Part shown: positions 8,593 to 20,871 of the stretch, in pieces
Numbering within the stretch: the first letter of the stretch is position 1
How the letters are laid out: each line of letters starts with the position of its first letter
Source of the DNA: Bullera alba
Taxonomy: Eukaryota > Basidiomycota > Tremellomycetes > Tremellales > Bulleraceae
Direction: 5' to 3'
Assembly (NCBI GenBank): GCA_001600095.1
Contig: BCIX01000001.1
Coordinates: 6,349,198-6,413,197 of the forward strand
Length of the DNA: 64,000 nucleotides
Position numbers and translations under genes: made by a program
Notes under the pieces: generated by a model
Seen by the model: the letters and a program-made list of their open reading frames with translations, nothing else
Told to the model about the DNA's origin: nothing
Database searches by the model: none

Positions 8593-11500
8593 CTACGACG
8601 CTTGTTGTAGCTGACTGGTCCAGTTGTAAGGCTGGAACTTTGTCCCTAGAACACGCCCCCTTTCCTTGTTCATAGCAACGTCCATGCGCCTCGGCTTTCG
8701 CCATTTCCTGGGATCGAGTCCTAGGAGATTTCCAATGATCTCTGCGGCAAAGTATCTGTTGACTGTCAGGCCTACTCGCAGTCTCGGGGAACAGGACCTT
8801 TACTCACTTTGGGAACTCGCCTCCTCCCTTGTCGCCCTCGCCCATACCATAGTCGTCCTCCTCTTGACCGCCTTTGGCATCCTCGTTACCCTCTATGATG
8901 TGGCCATAACCCTTCTCCCCTTTGTAATCCCATTGTACCATAAAGTAAGGCAAGTTTGGCACCAACATCCGCCGGAACCCGCCCGGACGAGTGGAAAAGT
9001 CTATCAGCTTCTTGTGCTGACTCCACTCTGTTCCCGATGCCAAGATGGATTCCTACAAGAGTCAGCTGTCAATCAAGGGTAGACCTTGTACTTTGTGGAC
9101 TCACCCTGAAGTAGGCCGGGACATCCTGGAATTGCTCGAATGGTACCGGTACACACTCGATGTATGTGTGCCGCTGTTGTTTGAAGCTGAGAATGGTTTC
9201 AAAGAACAGTACTCCGTTGTTGTCCTTGGCATGCATCTGCATAAGGCATTTCATGAAGTTCTGCGATGGCATAAGCGTTGACTCCTTGATGACAGTGTGC
9301 CGATACACTTTCACTCACCCTGACTTCCTCCCAGTCGTCATCCTCCATCTCCAAGGTGCTCATGTGATGCTGTAGCGGTACAATCAGACAATGACCCGGA
9401 ACCAGCTCTTCAGTCTGGGTGCAGCACATGTACGTCCTCTGACCTAGGGCGACGATGGCGGTAAGAGGCTGTCTGTCATCTTGATAACAGAATGGGCAAG
9501 AATCCAAAGCCTTCTTGGTCCGAGCGTAGTCTGCATAAAGATCAGAGCTTGTTTATCGTGGCTTTCAGACGGAACTCACCGTTGATCGCGAATGCACGCT
9601 TCATGGCATCCGTCTTTCTCTTACGCTGCGCCAGCTTCTCCACATTGTCATCCATATAATCGACACCGGACTGCCCATCGGGTCAGCTGTCACCGTTCCA
9701 ATCAGATTCAGCTAAGACCTACGTCGAACCTGGCGTCGCGAGTGATGTTCGCGGCCATTTCCGCATCCAGGTCCTTTTGGTTTCCAGCCCCAAAGCGTTC
9801 CTGCCTGACAAGCTCGCCCAGACTTTGCTCGTCATCGTCTGCGTTGTATCGCAGGAGGTTACCCTCTCTGTCACGAGTCTCAAACTGTTCAAAATCAGTA
9901 TACCGCGTGCTTGCCGCTCCATGGACTCACCTTTTCTTGCTTTTTCCTCTTGTTACCAGGACGAGCATCCGCGGCGTCTTCTCGGCCAAGTCCCACATCG
10001 TACAGCTTTCCTCTGCCGTCGAGTGTTGGCAACACCTGCACCTCGACAGCTCTTCCGCTGTCGTCCACTCTCCTCCCCAGTTGGCCTTGCTGCCCTGATT
10101 CGTCGCCGGTCCACATGCCACCCCCACCTTGATCGCCTCCACCTTCAGCAGCTCTAGCCCGCTCCGTCTCGTAGTGCTCCTCCAATGCCTCAGCGTCTGG
10201 GTCATCCATCAATTTAGCTCTTAGGACTTTAGCTTGTAGCTTGTTGAGCGCCTCGATCGACATTGGTGGCTTGGAAGTGGTGGAACCCCCAGGCACGCTT
10301 TCCGGCGCCGCAGCAGGTGGTGTCGCGAATGGATAGCCGGATCCAGCTCGAGACAATGTCGTAGGTGTGAACACACTGGGTATAGGGGTCGAAACCTTGG
10401 ATTGGGGTAGACCCATTTGGGAAATTCGAGGTGTTCCGCCTTCTCGCCTCTTCAATTCCTCTAGCCTGCTGCCACCGACGCCGGGGGTGGACACATCTTC
10501 TGGAGCTTCGCCTGGTCTTCTGAACCCAGCTCGAGAAGCAGGTCGACTGCCACTAGCACCGATACCTTCGTCGCTGGTGAACATGAAACGACGACCGCCA
10601 GCTGCATCTGGCGTCCTCATTCCTGCAGTGCTGGGAGAAGAGAATCCGTCATTACCAGCATTGCCCCGGCGCTGTTGTCGTCTTTGTTCTCGTTCGTCGA
10701 GGAAACTTCGCTCAGCAATGGCCTCGTTGAAGTCGTCCATCGAGCCATATCGTTCCATCGCCACGTCTTCAACATCGCGACTCCTGAGTCAGGGTCAGCT
10801 TGGCTTGTGCTGAGGGTATCGTTGCGGTACTCACTGCTCCTGTGCCTGTTCATACAGCCTCTTGAGCTTCATCATTCGCCATTGGGAGCCTGGACCACCG
10901 AATTGAACCTTCTTCTCCTCCGGCGCGGCATATTCGTCTACAGTCTTTCCCTCTAGCAATTGCTTGTTGAGCTCCCTCCTGTCGATGACAAGCTTGGAAG
11001 GGTCCGGCTTGTCGTCGTTGGGATCTTTCTTCTTGTGTTCTGTTCCTAGTGAAGAGAAGAAGTCGACACCTCCATCCAGGCCGCGATTTGAGGCGTCCTC
11101 GCCTCCATAACCATCCGTCATTCCGCCAGGGGGAGCAATAGTACGAGAACCAGAACCGGCGCTTTTTGGAATGTCTCGAGCTTCTCGAGGAGCCGATGCC
11201 GCAGTGGTGATGGGACCGGGGTCCAACATCCACGCATCCCTCTCCCTGCCTTGTGTCTCGCTCGCTACCGAGGCAGGCAGGGGCGCTTGAGGATTCTGGG
11301 TATTGGACTTGAGGTCCAGAGCGTCAGATGTCGGTATATGAGATGCGGCTTCCTTGATGAGACACAGATTCAGTGGTATGATCCCAGACGAGTTACTCTG
11401 AGCTCACCGCTCCATCAATGCTCTTCTCGACCCACATGGCACCGTCGTCATCGTCGTCAACGACTCCCAGGCCATCTCCGTTTTCTGCTCGCTTCTTCTC

Positions 11501-11734
11501 CTTTTTCAGCTTCTTCCTCAATTTTCGCTCTTCCTCTGTCTCATCACGGTCCTTGTCCCGCCTTTTTGACCTCCTTGAGTCATCCTCATCATCAGAGTGT
11601 CGATGCCGAGAGCTATGGTGTTTGGAGCTTGATTTGTCCTTGTGTTTGCTTTTCTCTCCCTTGTCGCCCGACGAGCGGTGCTTCCGCGAGGGCGACTTTG
11701 ATCTCGACCGATCTCTGTGCGAATAGTGACCCAT
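8593..11734 (-). CDS. CWF19-like protein (CwfJ / Drn1 family)
   Basis: Homologue of S. pombe Cwf19 and budding yeast Drn1, nuclear proteins that join late spliceosomes and help lariat debranching. The ATG at 11732-11734 opens an Arg/Ser/Lys-rich region (MGHYSHRDRS). Next come acidic and basic low-complexity stretches, a charged region with DRRELNKQLLEGK, and the C-terminal CwfJ pair. CwfJ_C_1 contains the HIT-like SCPFC and HCLIVPLQHH. CwfJ_C_2 contains FMVQWDYKGEKGYGH and ends NLLGLDPRKW...PYNW, with the stop at 8593-8595. That order is diagnostic for the family. The gene has several short introns. It converges on the zinc-cluster gene, with only 75 bp between the two stop codons, and is divergent from importin alpha. 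Confidence 0.9.
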
Positions 11735-12144
11735 GGTACACAGCTCAGCTAAGGTACTAATAGGGATGAGCTGCTGTCATGGATTCTCAACTATGTAGCC
11801 AGTCAGACTTGGGCAGAGCCGGCGAGCTGGTAGCTGGTGGACCGCAAACAGCTCGGACGTCAGGGCTCTGGCTCGGACATGACACTCTCCCACGGTACAC
11901 CCTGGTATACCCAATATTCCTGTAAATCGCCACCCAGCCAATTCAGGGAAGTTCTCACCATAGTTTTCAATTGCTTCCGCTCCACCCCCCCCCGTTGGCG
12001 GGCGAGGACCCGAGCTGGATTTCTCTCCACTTTTGATCAACTGCTGCTCACGCGCGCGCATCGTCCTCGACCACTCTCTCTCGACTATACAACCACGACT
12101 ACGACCACCTGCACACTCTCAACATCAAGTAGACCATCACCAAC
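11735..12144. promoter_or_regulatory. divergent promoter, CWF19 / importin alpha
   Basis: This 410-bp gap lies between two divergent housekeeping genes. It includes a run of nine or ten C around 11983 and a pyrimidine-rich CTCTCTCTCGACTATACAACC stretch shortly before the importin alpha start. No other gene is seen. Confidence 0.5.
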
Positions 12145-14472
12145 ATGCAGGAGCCAAGGAACCTAGAGCACAGACGTGCAAACTTCAAAGGGAAGACCGC
12201 GTTTTCAGCCCAAGAAGTGAGTCTTGCCTTCCCCTCCTTCAGCTTGTTTACAACCCACAACCACTCCACACTATGGAGAAACGCACGCTTGGGCCTGTCA
12301 ACTGTCTATCATACACCACAACGCTTGCTGACACCATCAACTCGTAGCTCCGAAGAAGGCGTGAAGAGGCACAGGTCGAGATCAGAAAGCAAAAGGTGAG
12401 TCACATGCATCATCTCCTTGGTTCCTCGTCCATCTGATGGAACAACGCATATTGCCACTCTGTCGGCTTCGCGTTGTGTCTCGACAACTCTATCTGGGAC
12501 TCCATACTGACTGGCAACTACTGTAGCGTGAAGAGTCCATTGCAAAGAGGAGAAACTTCCAGGCTACAGCCGCCGATGACCTGCAAGAGTCCGACGATGA
12601 GGTTCTCGGATCGTCATCGCTCAATGACACCCTGCCAAAAATGCTGCAGGATGTGTACAGCGACAACCAGGAGGTGCAGTTGGATTCGACCATGAAGTTC
12701 CGAAAGTGAGCAGGGATGCAGGCAATGTTCACTGTATGTCGACCTGCTGACACTTTGCAGATTGCTATCGAAAGAGAAGAACCCACCTATCGACCGGGTG
12801 ATCGAATGTGGAGTCGTTCCTCGATTCGTGGAGTTTCTCTCCAGCAACCACACAATGATCCAGGTGAGCACGACGTTCACCCTGATGCTGAATTTCACTC
12901 ATCTCGTTGCAGTTTGAGGCAGCTTGGGCTTTGACCAGTGAGCCAATCTGTTCCTTCAAAGCCTTGAGTAGCAGCTAAACCCCCTTCAGACATCGCTTCC
13001 GGAACTTCCGAGCACACCCAGGTTGTCATCAATGCCGGCGCTGTGCCATTCTTCATTCGGCTCCTATCCTCGAACGTTCTCGATGTTCGTGAACAAGCGT
13101 GAGTCGGGATGATATGACTGATCGTCGGCTTCTGAACTGACCATTCTCAGCGTGTGGGCTCTTGGAAACATCGCTGGAGATTCCCCCAAATGCAGGGATT
13201 ATGTCCTCGGACAAGGAGCTCTCCAGCCTTTGCTCATGCTGTTGAACGAGAACCACAAGTTGTCCATGTTGAGAAACGCGACTTGGACGCTCAGCAACTT
13301 CTGCCGAGGAAAGAACCCCCAGCCAAAGTGGAAGGATGTGAGTGGTGTCGTGACCCTGCCTGACTAGGTGCTAAACTCGAATAGATCTCCCCCGCTCTCA
13401 CTGTCCTCACCAAGCTCATCTACTCGTTGGATGACGAGGTTCTCATCGATGCCTGTTGGGCTATCAGCTACTTGTCGGACGGCTCCAACGACAAGATCCA
13501 GGCCGTCATCGAGAGCGGTGTTTGCAGACGACTAGTTGACCTCCTCATGTAAGTTTAGAACCTCCATCTTCAGACTCTAGAGCTGACGCTCCGGTAGGCA
13601 CCCCTCGACGGCTGTGCAGACCCCCGCTCTTCGATCGGTCGGAAACATCGTGACCGGCGATGATCTGCAGACTCAGGTCATCATCTCGTCTGGAGCGCTT
13701 CCCGCCCTTCTGAGTCTCTTGTCGTCGCCCAAAGATGGCATCAGAAAAGAGGCCTGTTGGACCATCTCCAACATCACGGCTGGTTCCCCAATGCAGATTC
13801 AGGCTATCATTGACGCGTGAGTGTACATGACGCACATTTTCGGCCACGAGCTGAGAGAATTGTAGCAACGTCATCCCACCTCTCATCAACATCCTCCAAA
13901 ATGCCGACTTCAAGACCAAGAAGGAGGCCTGTTGGGCAATCTCCAACGCTACTTCCGGTGGTTTGCAGGAGCCCAACCAGATTCGATACCTCGTCTCCCA
14001 GGGCTGCATCAAGCCCATGTGTGACCTGCTCCAGTCGATGGACAACAAGATCATCCAAGTTGCCTTGGATGGTCTCGAGAATGTCCTGAAGGTCGGAGAG
14101 ATCGACAAGGAGGCTGAGGGTCCCGGTGGCGTGAACAGATACGCCCAGTTCATCGAGGAGGCTGGCGGAATGGTTTCCATTCACAACTTGCAGCACCACG
14201 AGAACTTGGAGATCTACAAGAAGTGCTTCTACATCATGGACAGTGAGTTGGAGCGCTGAATATCGACTTGATCAATACTAATCTGTATTTCGCAGAGTTC
14301 TTCCCAGACGAGGACGAGGAGGAGGCCGAGGGTGCCGCTCCAGACGTGGATGCTTCAGGGCAGTACGCCTTCCAGTCGAACGGTAAGTGGGCTCCGTCCC
14401 ATTATATAGACCTCTGGCTGACGCGAGTTCACAGTGGCTGCGCCCCAGGGCGGTTTCAACTTTGGTTCGTGA
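12145..14472 (+). CDS. importin subunit alpha (karyopherin alpha)
   Basis: Nuclear import adaptor that binds classical NLS cargo through armadillo repeats and importin beta through its N-terminal IBB domain. The ATG at 12145 opens [17 protein letters not shown]. Exon 2 encodes the Arg-rich [16 protein letters not shown] and exon 3 continues [10 protein letters not shown], together a full IBB domain. About ten armadillo repeats follow, with the repeated W...N motifs of the NLS groove ([61 protein letters not shown]). The acidic tail [12 protein letters not shown] and a final GGFNFGS precede the stop at 14470-14472. About 535 residues, the usual length for the family. There are at least ten introns, densest in the first third. 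All expected regions are intact. Confidence 0.96.
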
Positions 14473-15596
14473 ACCGCGAAGCCAAAAACGTCATCCCTCC
14501 GCCCATCCTCTGTATCGCGCTCCTCCCGTCATTCAAATCTCGCCCGTCGAACTCAACTGGATTTCAACGGCTCTTCCGCCCCAATGTACCAACAACCTTG
14601 TCTGCAGCATTTATCGGACCGTTTTCGCGAATGGTGAAAACTCAAGTTCGATATCAAAACACATAGATCAGATCACAATCATCATAATTCTCCCAATCGA
14701 TTCCGGCAGGACGCCGTCGACGACCAAAAGGAAGAGGGCAACTGTCAGCTATACACGGCTCAGCCCCTATTCCGCCTACCAACCACTTCACCATTTTCGC
14801 CGTTTCTCAATCAACATATCTTGCATGGGGTATACAGGCCATTCGTCGTATACATCCCCCTATAAAACCAACTTTTCTCGATAACCCCGGTCGCCTCCAG
14901 CTCTCTCGGTCCCTTTGGTCGCCTACATCACTTCAATCTGGCATTGGTTCCCGTTCCGCTCAGGTCTAGCAATAGTCACATAGAGGAAGTGTGCATGTCC
15001 TCTCAGCAGGGTAGTAGACGCGTATTGTGTTCGCGGCCTATGGTCGCCGACTGTGCTGCAGATGAAGAGCGGATAAGCACGAGGTTCAGCGGACGATTTT
15101 GTATATACCCGTGTCATCTGTTTATTCCCCTACGTGGGCTCAAGTGCCTAGATGATGCAGACAAGTCGATCGATCATGCAGTGCGTGCGGGATGACGTTC
15201 TTACAACCATTGCCCCGGATGCGTGTTTGCAGCTGGGGTCTAGGGAGATAGATACTGGACAGCCACAAAGCTGAGACTAAGATCACATCCTTGATCCACT
15301 GTTCTCTCACGATGGTATGCATGTACGATGCAAGAGCATGCAATGATTGGGACTATAGACATGGGTAGGTACCGCAGAGCACTGTACAATATGGGCAGGG
15401 AAAGGATGCTTTTGGAGTAGGATGATCGATCGGTGGCTCCATCACCAGGCTTTGGATAATTTTCTCTTCTTTCTATAAGTCAAGTCTTTTACTCGTGTGT
15501 ATCGTTTGAATTCGTATGCGGTGTCTAGTCACTGAAAGGTCATTTGCGTCCTGCGCAGCGGCATCGTCCAGCGTGGTATTTTCTTGATCGTCTTCT
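14473..15596. other. convergent 3' flanks, no supported gene
   Basis: This 1.1-kb gap lies between the 3' ends of importin alpha and the Pumilio-type gene. Frames are short and none gives a recognisable protein. It probably holds both 3' UTRs. A TGTATATA octamer, the canonical Pumilio site, is present at 15100-15107 on the plus strand. Confidence 0.55.
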
Positions 15597-18500
15597 CTAC
15601 GCCTGGTATCCGGCAAACATGCCAGGTCGCATCTGTTAAGACAAACCAGTTATCAGTGCCTAGTTTCGGTCGACTGTGAACTCGACTCACGTTGTTTGCT
15701 TGCTGGTAATACGATCCAGGGCCATTCTGCGGGTCCATAATGCCCAGACCACCTACATTGGGCTGCTGCTCAAACGTGACTGGAGGTTGAGATAAGGCGG
15801 ACCCCATACGGAGACCTGGATTTTGTTGCATGTATGGCATGTCGATACTGGGAGATGCAAACTGGGACAAATGGTCAGCTTGAACTACTCACCACAATGT
15901 TTAGCCACTCACGGGATTGAACGGGTCCGACCCGGGGCTCATCATATGAGCGCCAGGTGACAGCCTGCCACGCTGCCTCGCTTGAGGCGTCCTTGGCGAT
16001 CCCATGTTTGGTCCAGGGCTGCCGTTCCTCATCGAATGACCTAAACTCATGTTTTGCGGAACGAGCAACGGCGAGAGGTTCTGGCCCATCTGGGAGTAGT
16101 TGACACCTGGAGGTGGAGTCGGAGATCCGCCGTGGGGAAGGTGGTGGTACGCGGGATATCCGTAGCCGTAACCTGGGGACATGCCCTGCGGAACGTTCTG
16201 AGGTGAATGTCCAGGATGACTGTGGTGTCGAGGTTGTTGCCATCCTCGTCCTCCATACGGAGACGCGTTCATGGGTCCCGTCGGCACAGGCAGGCCGACA
16301 GCCTCTAGCAGTAAGCGGTAGGGAGGTGTAGACGAGGCCTTTACACCTGGTAGGACTCTCCTCGTAGCGGCGATCATCATCTCCTTCTCCTCCGCGGGCA
16401 ATGTCGAGATGGCGATGATCTTGCCGATGACTTGGTTGCCGTTGTTCGCATCGGACAGCACCTCTGTCAATACGGCATCTGATGTCGATGCGAAGATGGC
16501 ATTTATCAGTGTCGCGGCGGCAGACGTCTCGGTGGTTTGTGTGATGACTGTACGATGGTCAGTAGGGTAACTGCGGGTCATATGAAGAACACTCACTTCT
16601 CAGAACCGTCAGAGATGCTAGTTTGTGCATGCACAAGTGCGCAATGTGTGGGGCAAAGCGGTTGGCGAGAAGACCATACCTGCCTGGCAAGTTGGATTGA
16701 TCGACTAGCCAAGTGAGTAGTAGGGCTCCGTTGGGGTTTGTTGCAAGAGGTATCGAGTTCAGGATGATTCCAGTTGCGATTCGTTTCTGCAATGTCCTCA
16801 ATCGTTGTGCAATTTGGACTCGGAACTAAACTCACCCTCTGATACAGCGATGTATGAGGAGATTCTAGGCAGGTCCGCATGCACCTCGCGCCAAATCTGT
16901 TCTGCGCAATATCCCACATCCTGTCCATCATTGCGTCGAACACATAGTCGCTCCATGGACCACCGAATTTGAGGGTTCCAGCGCAGACGTAATTGCCCAG
17001 CGAGTCGCACATGAGCGGTGGGGCGAATGGCCTGAGGTGGCTGATGATGAGGTTGCGCTCTTCTGGAACGACGCTGCACTCGATCACCTTTTGAGCCGCC
17101 CATGTACCGTTCTTGTGGACGCCAATCATAGCCAAGTGCGGAGCGATCCGTTCGAGCATCGAGTATCGTAAGTTTGGCGAGCATCTTTCGAACAACTTCT
17201 GGATGATGGTATTGCCAATGTAATCGCTTGACAGCTGGGACGAAACTGAATCAGCGAAACGACACACACGAATACACGGGGCAGCTTCTCACCTCAGCGC
17301 AATCATCCATGAGTTCTGCGGTGATCATATCGATCTCCTCTAGTTCACAGAATCCCGAATCAAGCTTCTTTCTCAACTCTTTGAGGCGGGCCGAGTCAAA
17401 TCTCCTGCCCGGTCGCTCGGCGATGAGGGGGATAGACGAGAAGTAGGAGCCCGGTACGCGGGGCTCTGCGACATCCGGACCGGTTAGCATTTTCCTGATA
17501 CCGCGTTGTTTCCACTCACCGGCCGCGGCCTTGACATCGCCATCTTCCTGTCTGTCCGTACTGAGAACCTGCATGATCATTTGTTGATCCGTCACCTCGC
17601 CATTGTGACCAAGACCTTTTTGAAGGACTTGATCCTGGACTCCAGCTTTCACCAGGTCAATCACCAGCTGGCTTCGGTAGTTCTCAACGCCACCGCCTTC
17701 GGCCGAGGTCTGCTGTTCGCTGGACACTGCCGCGGCGCCGACCACATTGGACAGCTTCTCGGTGAGGTTGGCGGATTCTTCATCGTCGTTGTCCTCCGGG
17801 CCACCTATGGTAGGAGTCTTCACGGGGACGCGGGCGAATCCTATACGGATTGGCCCAACATCTGAACCGAGAATATCTCTCCCGTTCAAGGCGTTTCGAG
17901 CGGACACTGCAGAGTCCAGTCTCTCAAAGTTGATGAATCCACAAGCCTGATAGATTGTTTAGCACTGACCAGAAGGTACCGGAAAATTGCACCAACCTTG
18001 TGCATGAGTACACGAGCTGACTCCACCGGGCCAAATGGTGAGAAGATCTGCAATAATGCGGAAGAGCTCGTTGTGCCGGGAATACTACCAATCCAGAGCG
18101 CTCTCGTTGGCAAAGCGGAATGTTCGCTGGGATTGTCTGTGCCGTGCATGTCATGCGCCGTCGATGTATCGGCCACGGGCGTAGGCATCGTGGTGGGCAT
18201 AGCGCTCAGTTGGCTGGGAATGGGCCCAAAGTTGCCATTGCCCGACAAGGACGAATTCGCCATTCCCTGGGCCGACCCCTGGGTGAAGACGAGCGTCGAC
18301 GGAGGCGGAGCAACGGTCGACGCCGGAGGTCCGACTGGAGCAGAGTCAATCTTTCCAAAGCCGATGCGAACCGGGGCGGTCTCGGACAGAGCAGCAACGT
18401 GACCGCCTAGGCGATTGAGAACATCATCACGAGCTCGGACAGCGTCGCCCTTCTCCATGAAGTTGACAAAGGCGCATGTCTGAATATGCGAAGTCAGTGA

Positions 18501-19945
18501 TCTGCATCACTTCGAAATCCGAACTCGACACACCTTTTCCGGCAACATTCGCACGCTCTCGATCGCTCCATACGGCGCGAAAACGACTAGCAAGGCGTCA
18601 CTTGTTGCGCTGACATCGAGATTGCCTATCCACAGACTTCGCGTTGGCATCTGTGGCGTAGCAGATCCCCCGACATCTGGAGTTCCGGCACGAGAAGTGT
18701 GAGACGAGATGGAGAGTCTGGGCGCTCTAGAGCTATCCCGTGATCGGACCAAGTCGCGATCTGATCGAGATCGCGGTGGATATCCGTACGGCCCCATCGA
18801 CGTTTGGGACATGAAGCCACCTTGTACTGGGGATTGAGGGATTGATGCGAGGTGTCCTGGAATGGCGTTGCTGCGGCGAAGGGGGTTATCGAGAGCACCG
18901 ATAGTCGTGGCCCTTGGTCGATTGTTGTCCTTGCCGTAAGATCCAGCATAGGGGTTGTACTGCTGACCATAGCCATCCGAAGACTCGTACATGTCCAAAT
19001 TTCCTAAAGCTCTGGCTAGAGCCGCTTCCTCGGCTGCATCGTGGTAGCCAGTCGGGTACGCCGGCGACGTAGTTACAGACTGGCGGTACGGTCGAGCAAA
19101 GTTGGATACGGTACTGGCTCGCAGACGAGAGGCCGGGCCCGAATTCGCAATTGCCTTCTGATGCTGATTTCGGAGTTCTGACATTGACGCCGGGGTTAAC
19201 TCTCCGCCATCGGCTAGACCAAGGTAATCCAAGGTGGAGAAGTTCAGATCATCTGCTCCGAGTGATGTAGCGGATTCTCCTGGAGAGGTGAACGAAGAGG
19301 TATCGACTGTCTGTCCAGAAGGCGCCAAGGGGGAACGAGCGGGACCCGGGTTAGAGAGCCATGTGCTACTGAATGGAGACGAGCCGAAAGCGTTGCCAAA
19401 GTTGTCCTGCGGCAGAGTGAGTGATCCCGATCGAAGACGGTTTGCGCTTGTCGGAGTCTCGAGGTTGGCGGCTGAAGATGCAGTGTGTCGCAGTGCTGGA
19501 CGTGTGGAGGGAGTGGTAGGGTAGGCCGGGGACAAAGCTGATGTTCGCACAGGAGTGACAGATACCGAAGCCACCGGTAGTGGAGGTGAAGGTTCTGCCG
19601 GGTCTGGGTATCTTTGCGACGCATCTTGGAGACTTGAAGGCATGGTACTGCGTAGATGTCAGTTAGGTCCCTTTAGATCTAGCCTAGCATACATAGCACT
19701 CACCCGGCTCTTGCTCTACGGTACCCTGAGCTAACACCTTGAGCATGATCCTCCGCATCCCCACTGGGCGCCATGAAAGCCGGTACGCCGATCTCGTCTT
19801 CCATAATCTCCCTCGCTCTGCGAGCATACGCGGCACTGGGTGCTGGCGGCGGGGTACGACCCTCGCGACCACGGTTGCCGGCAGATGTTGGAGGATCAGG
19901 CGACAGGTTCGCCGATGATTTGGGATAATTAGGTGAACGAGACAT
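15597..19945 (-). CDS. RRM-RRM-Pumilio RNA-binding protein (JSN1/PUF2-like)
   Basis: Predicted cytoplasmic mRNA-binding protein. The ATG at 19943-19945 gives MSRSPNYPKSS. A long Ser/Pro-rich disordered N-terminus is followed by RRM1 (TRSLWIGNLD...TCAFVNF) and RRM2 (TRALWIGSIP...ACGFINF), then a Pumilio homology region with repeats such as YIGNTIIQKLFERCS, HKNGTWAAQKVIEC and FGARCMRTCLES, and a Pro/Gly/Met-rich tail ending MRPGMFAGYQA. RRMs ahead of a divergent, shorter PUF domain is the layout of yeast Jsn1/Puf2, which bind mRNAs for membrane and mitochondrial proteins. Both RRMs are interrupted by a phase-0 intron at the same place (LPEK|TCAF and LMHK|ACGF). The last exon codes for only 11 residues. 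Confidence 0.88.
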
Positions 19946-20243
19946 GTCGAATGTCTATAGAGTCGTCGTCAGCAAGTGGTGACAGCACCTGACAAGATCA
20001 GACCTACCTGCTTCGAGACGAATGGACACCTTGCAAGCTCGGCTTAAGGATGTTCTAATACGGCTATACTATAGATAGTGATGACAGAAGGTCTGTGACA
20101 CCAGCAAGACTATACTTTTGATGACGAGAAAAGTCGACGTGTCGACTTGACTGGGTCGGACCGGTGATGCCAAACCGGTTCAGATTAGGAGGGGAATGGA
20201 GAAGTGCTGGTCTCAACGTGATGTACGATGACGATGGGTGTGA

Positions 20244-20251
20244 TTTATATA
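20244..20251 (-). promoter_or_regulatory. TATA box, Pumilio-type gene
   Basis: TATATAAA on the minus strand, about 300 bp upstream of the ATG at 19945. It would imply a 5' leader of about 270 nt. Motif and orientation only. Confidence 0.45.
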
Positions 20252-20616
20252 CCCTGCTTCTAGCTGTCGTCGTTCCGGTCGAGGTAACCAGGGTGACAGT
20301 GGTTGTTTCACCTCCGAGCACAGCTTGCGAGGTCGCCTCGAGGACGAGCTGCGCAGGAACTGAAATAGCGAGGGTCGAGGCGGGCCTGCGCTTCTGACGT
20401 CTAGGTCGTTATCGTTACCGAGACCGTGTTCGTGAGGGTTTGTATATCAGACAGTCACAGCCAAGTTGTAGGTCGAGTAGCGGGTCGAGTTAGCTATAGG
20501 TGGTATATGAGCAGAATAAGGATCATGGAACGGGCGCTGCAGTGACGGAGGTGCAAGCTGAAACCCTTGTCACCCGGCGGAAACAAATTACCCCGCGTTC
20601 CCCCGGAGAGGTCACC

Positions 20617-20626
20617 GCCACGTGGC
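20617..20626. promoter_or_regulatory. GCCACGTGGC palindrome
   Basis: A perfect 10-bp palindrome around CACGTG, the core bound by bHLH (Cbf1/Pho4/SREBP-like) and some bZIP factors. An identical copy is at 63597-63606. Confidence 0.4.
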
Positions 20627-20871
20627 AGATGGGCCAGGCCCGAGTTGCAGCTGCTGCAGGCTGTAGCCTGCAAGCTAGAAGCTGAATCGTGGCAGTGATC
20701 TCATATAGTCCATAACAGCTCAGCTATAGTGTGCGCTGTAGCTATGGACGAACAGGATGAATGCTGCAAAACACCCGGTGAAATACCTGTACCAGCGCCC
20801 AATCGTCGGCAGACGAGATACATCCTTTCCATGTCTAGGACTCGCGTAGCAGGGTTGTCTTCCCAACGTCG

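Larger units (their letters stand above)
19946..20871. promoter_or_regulatory. upstream region of the Pumilio gene
   Basis: This 926-bp gap has the Pumilio-type gene start on its left and the metallo-hydrolase 3' end on its right. It holds a TATA box on the minus strand (20244-20251), a GCCACGTGGC palindrome (20617-20626) and a small inverted repeat TGCAGGCT-GT-AGCCTGCA near 20655. No coding frame is convincing. Confidence 0.5.

Noticed and set aside
15100..15107. TGTATATA, a Pumilio-type site, downstream of importin alpha
   Set aside because: It is about 630 bases past the stop, probably beyond the 3' UTR; one octamer match is weak evidence.
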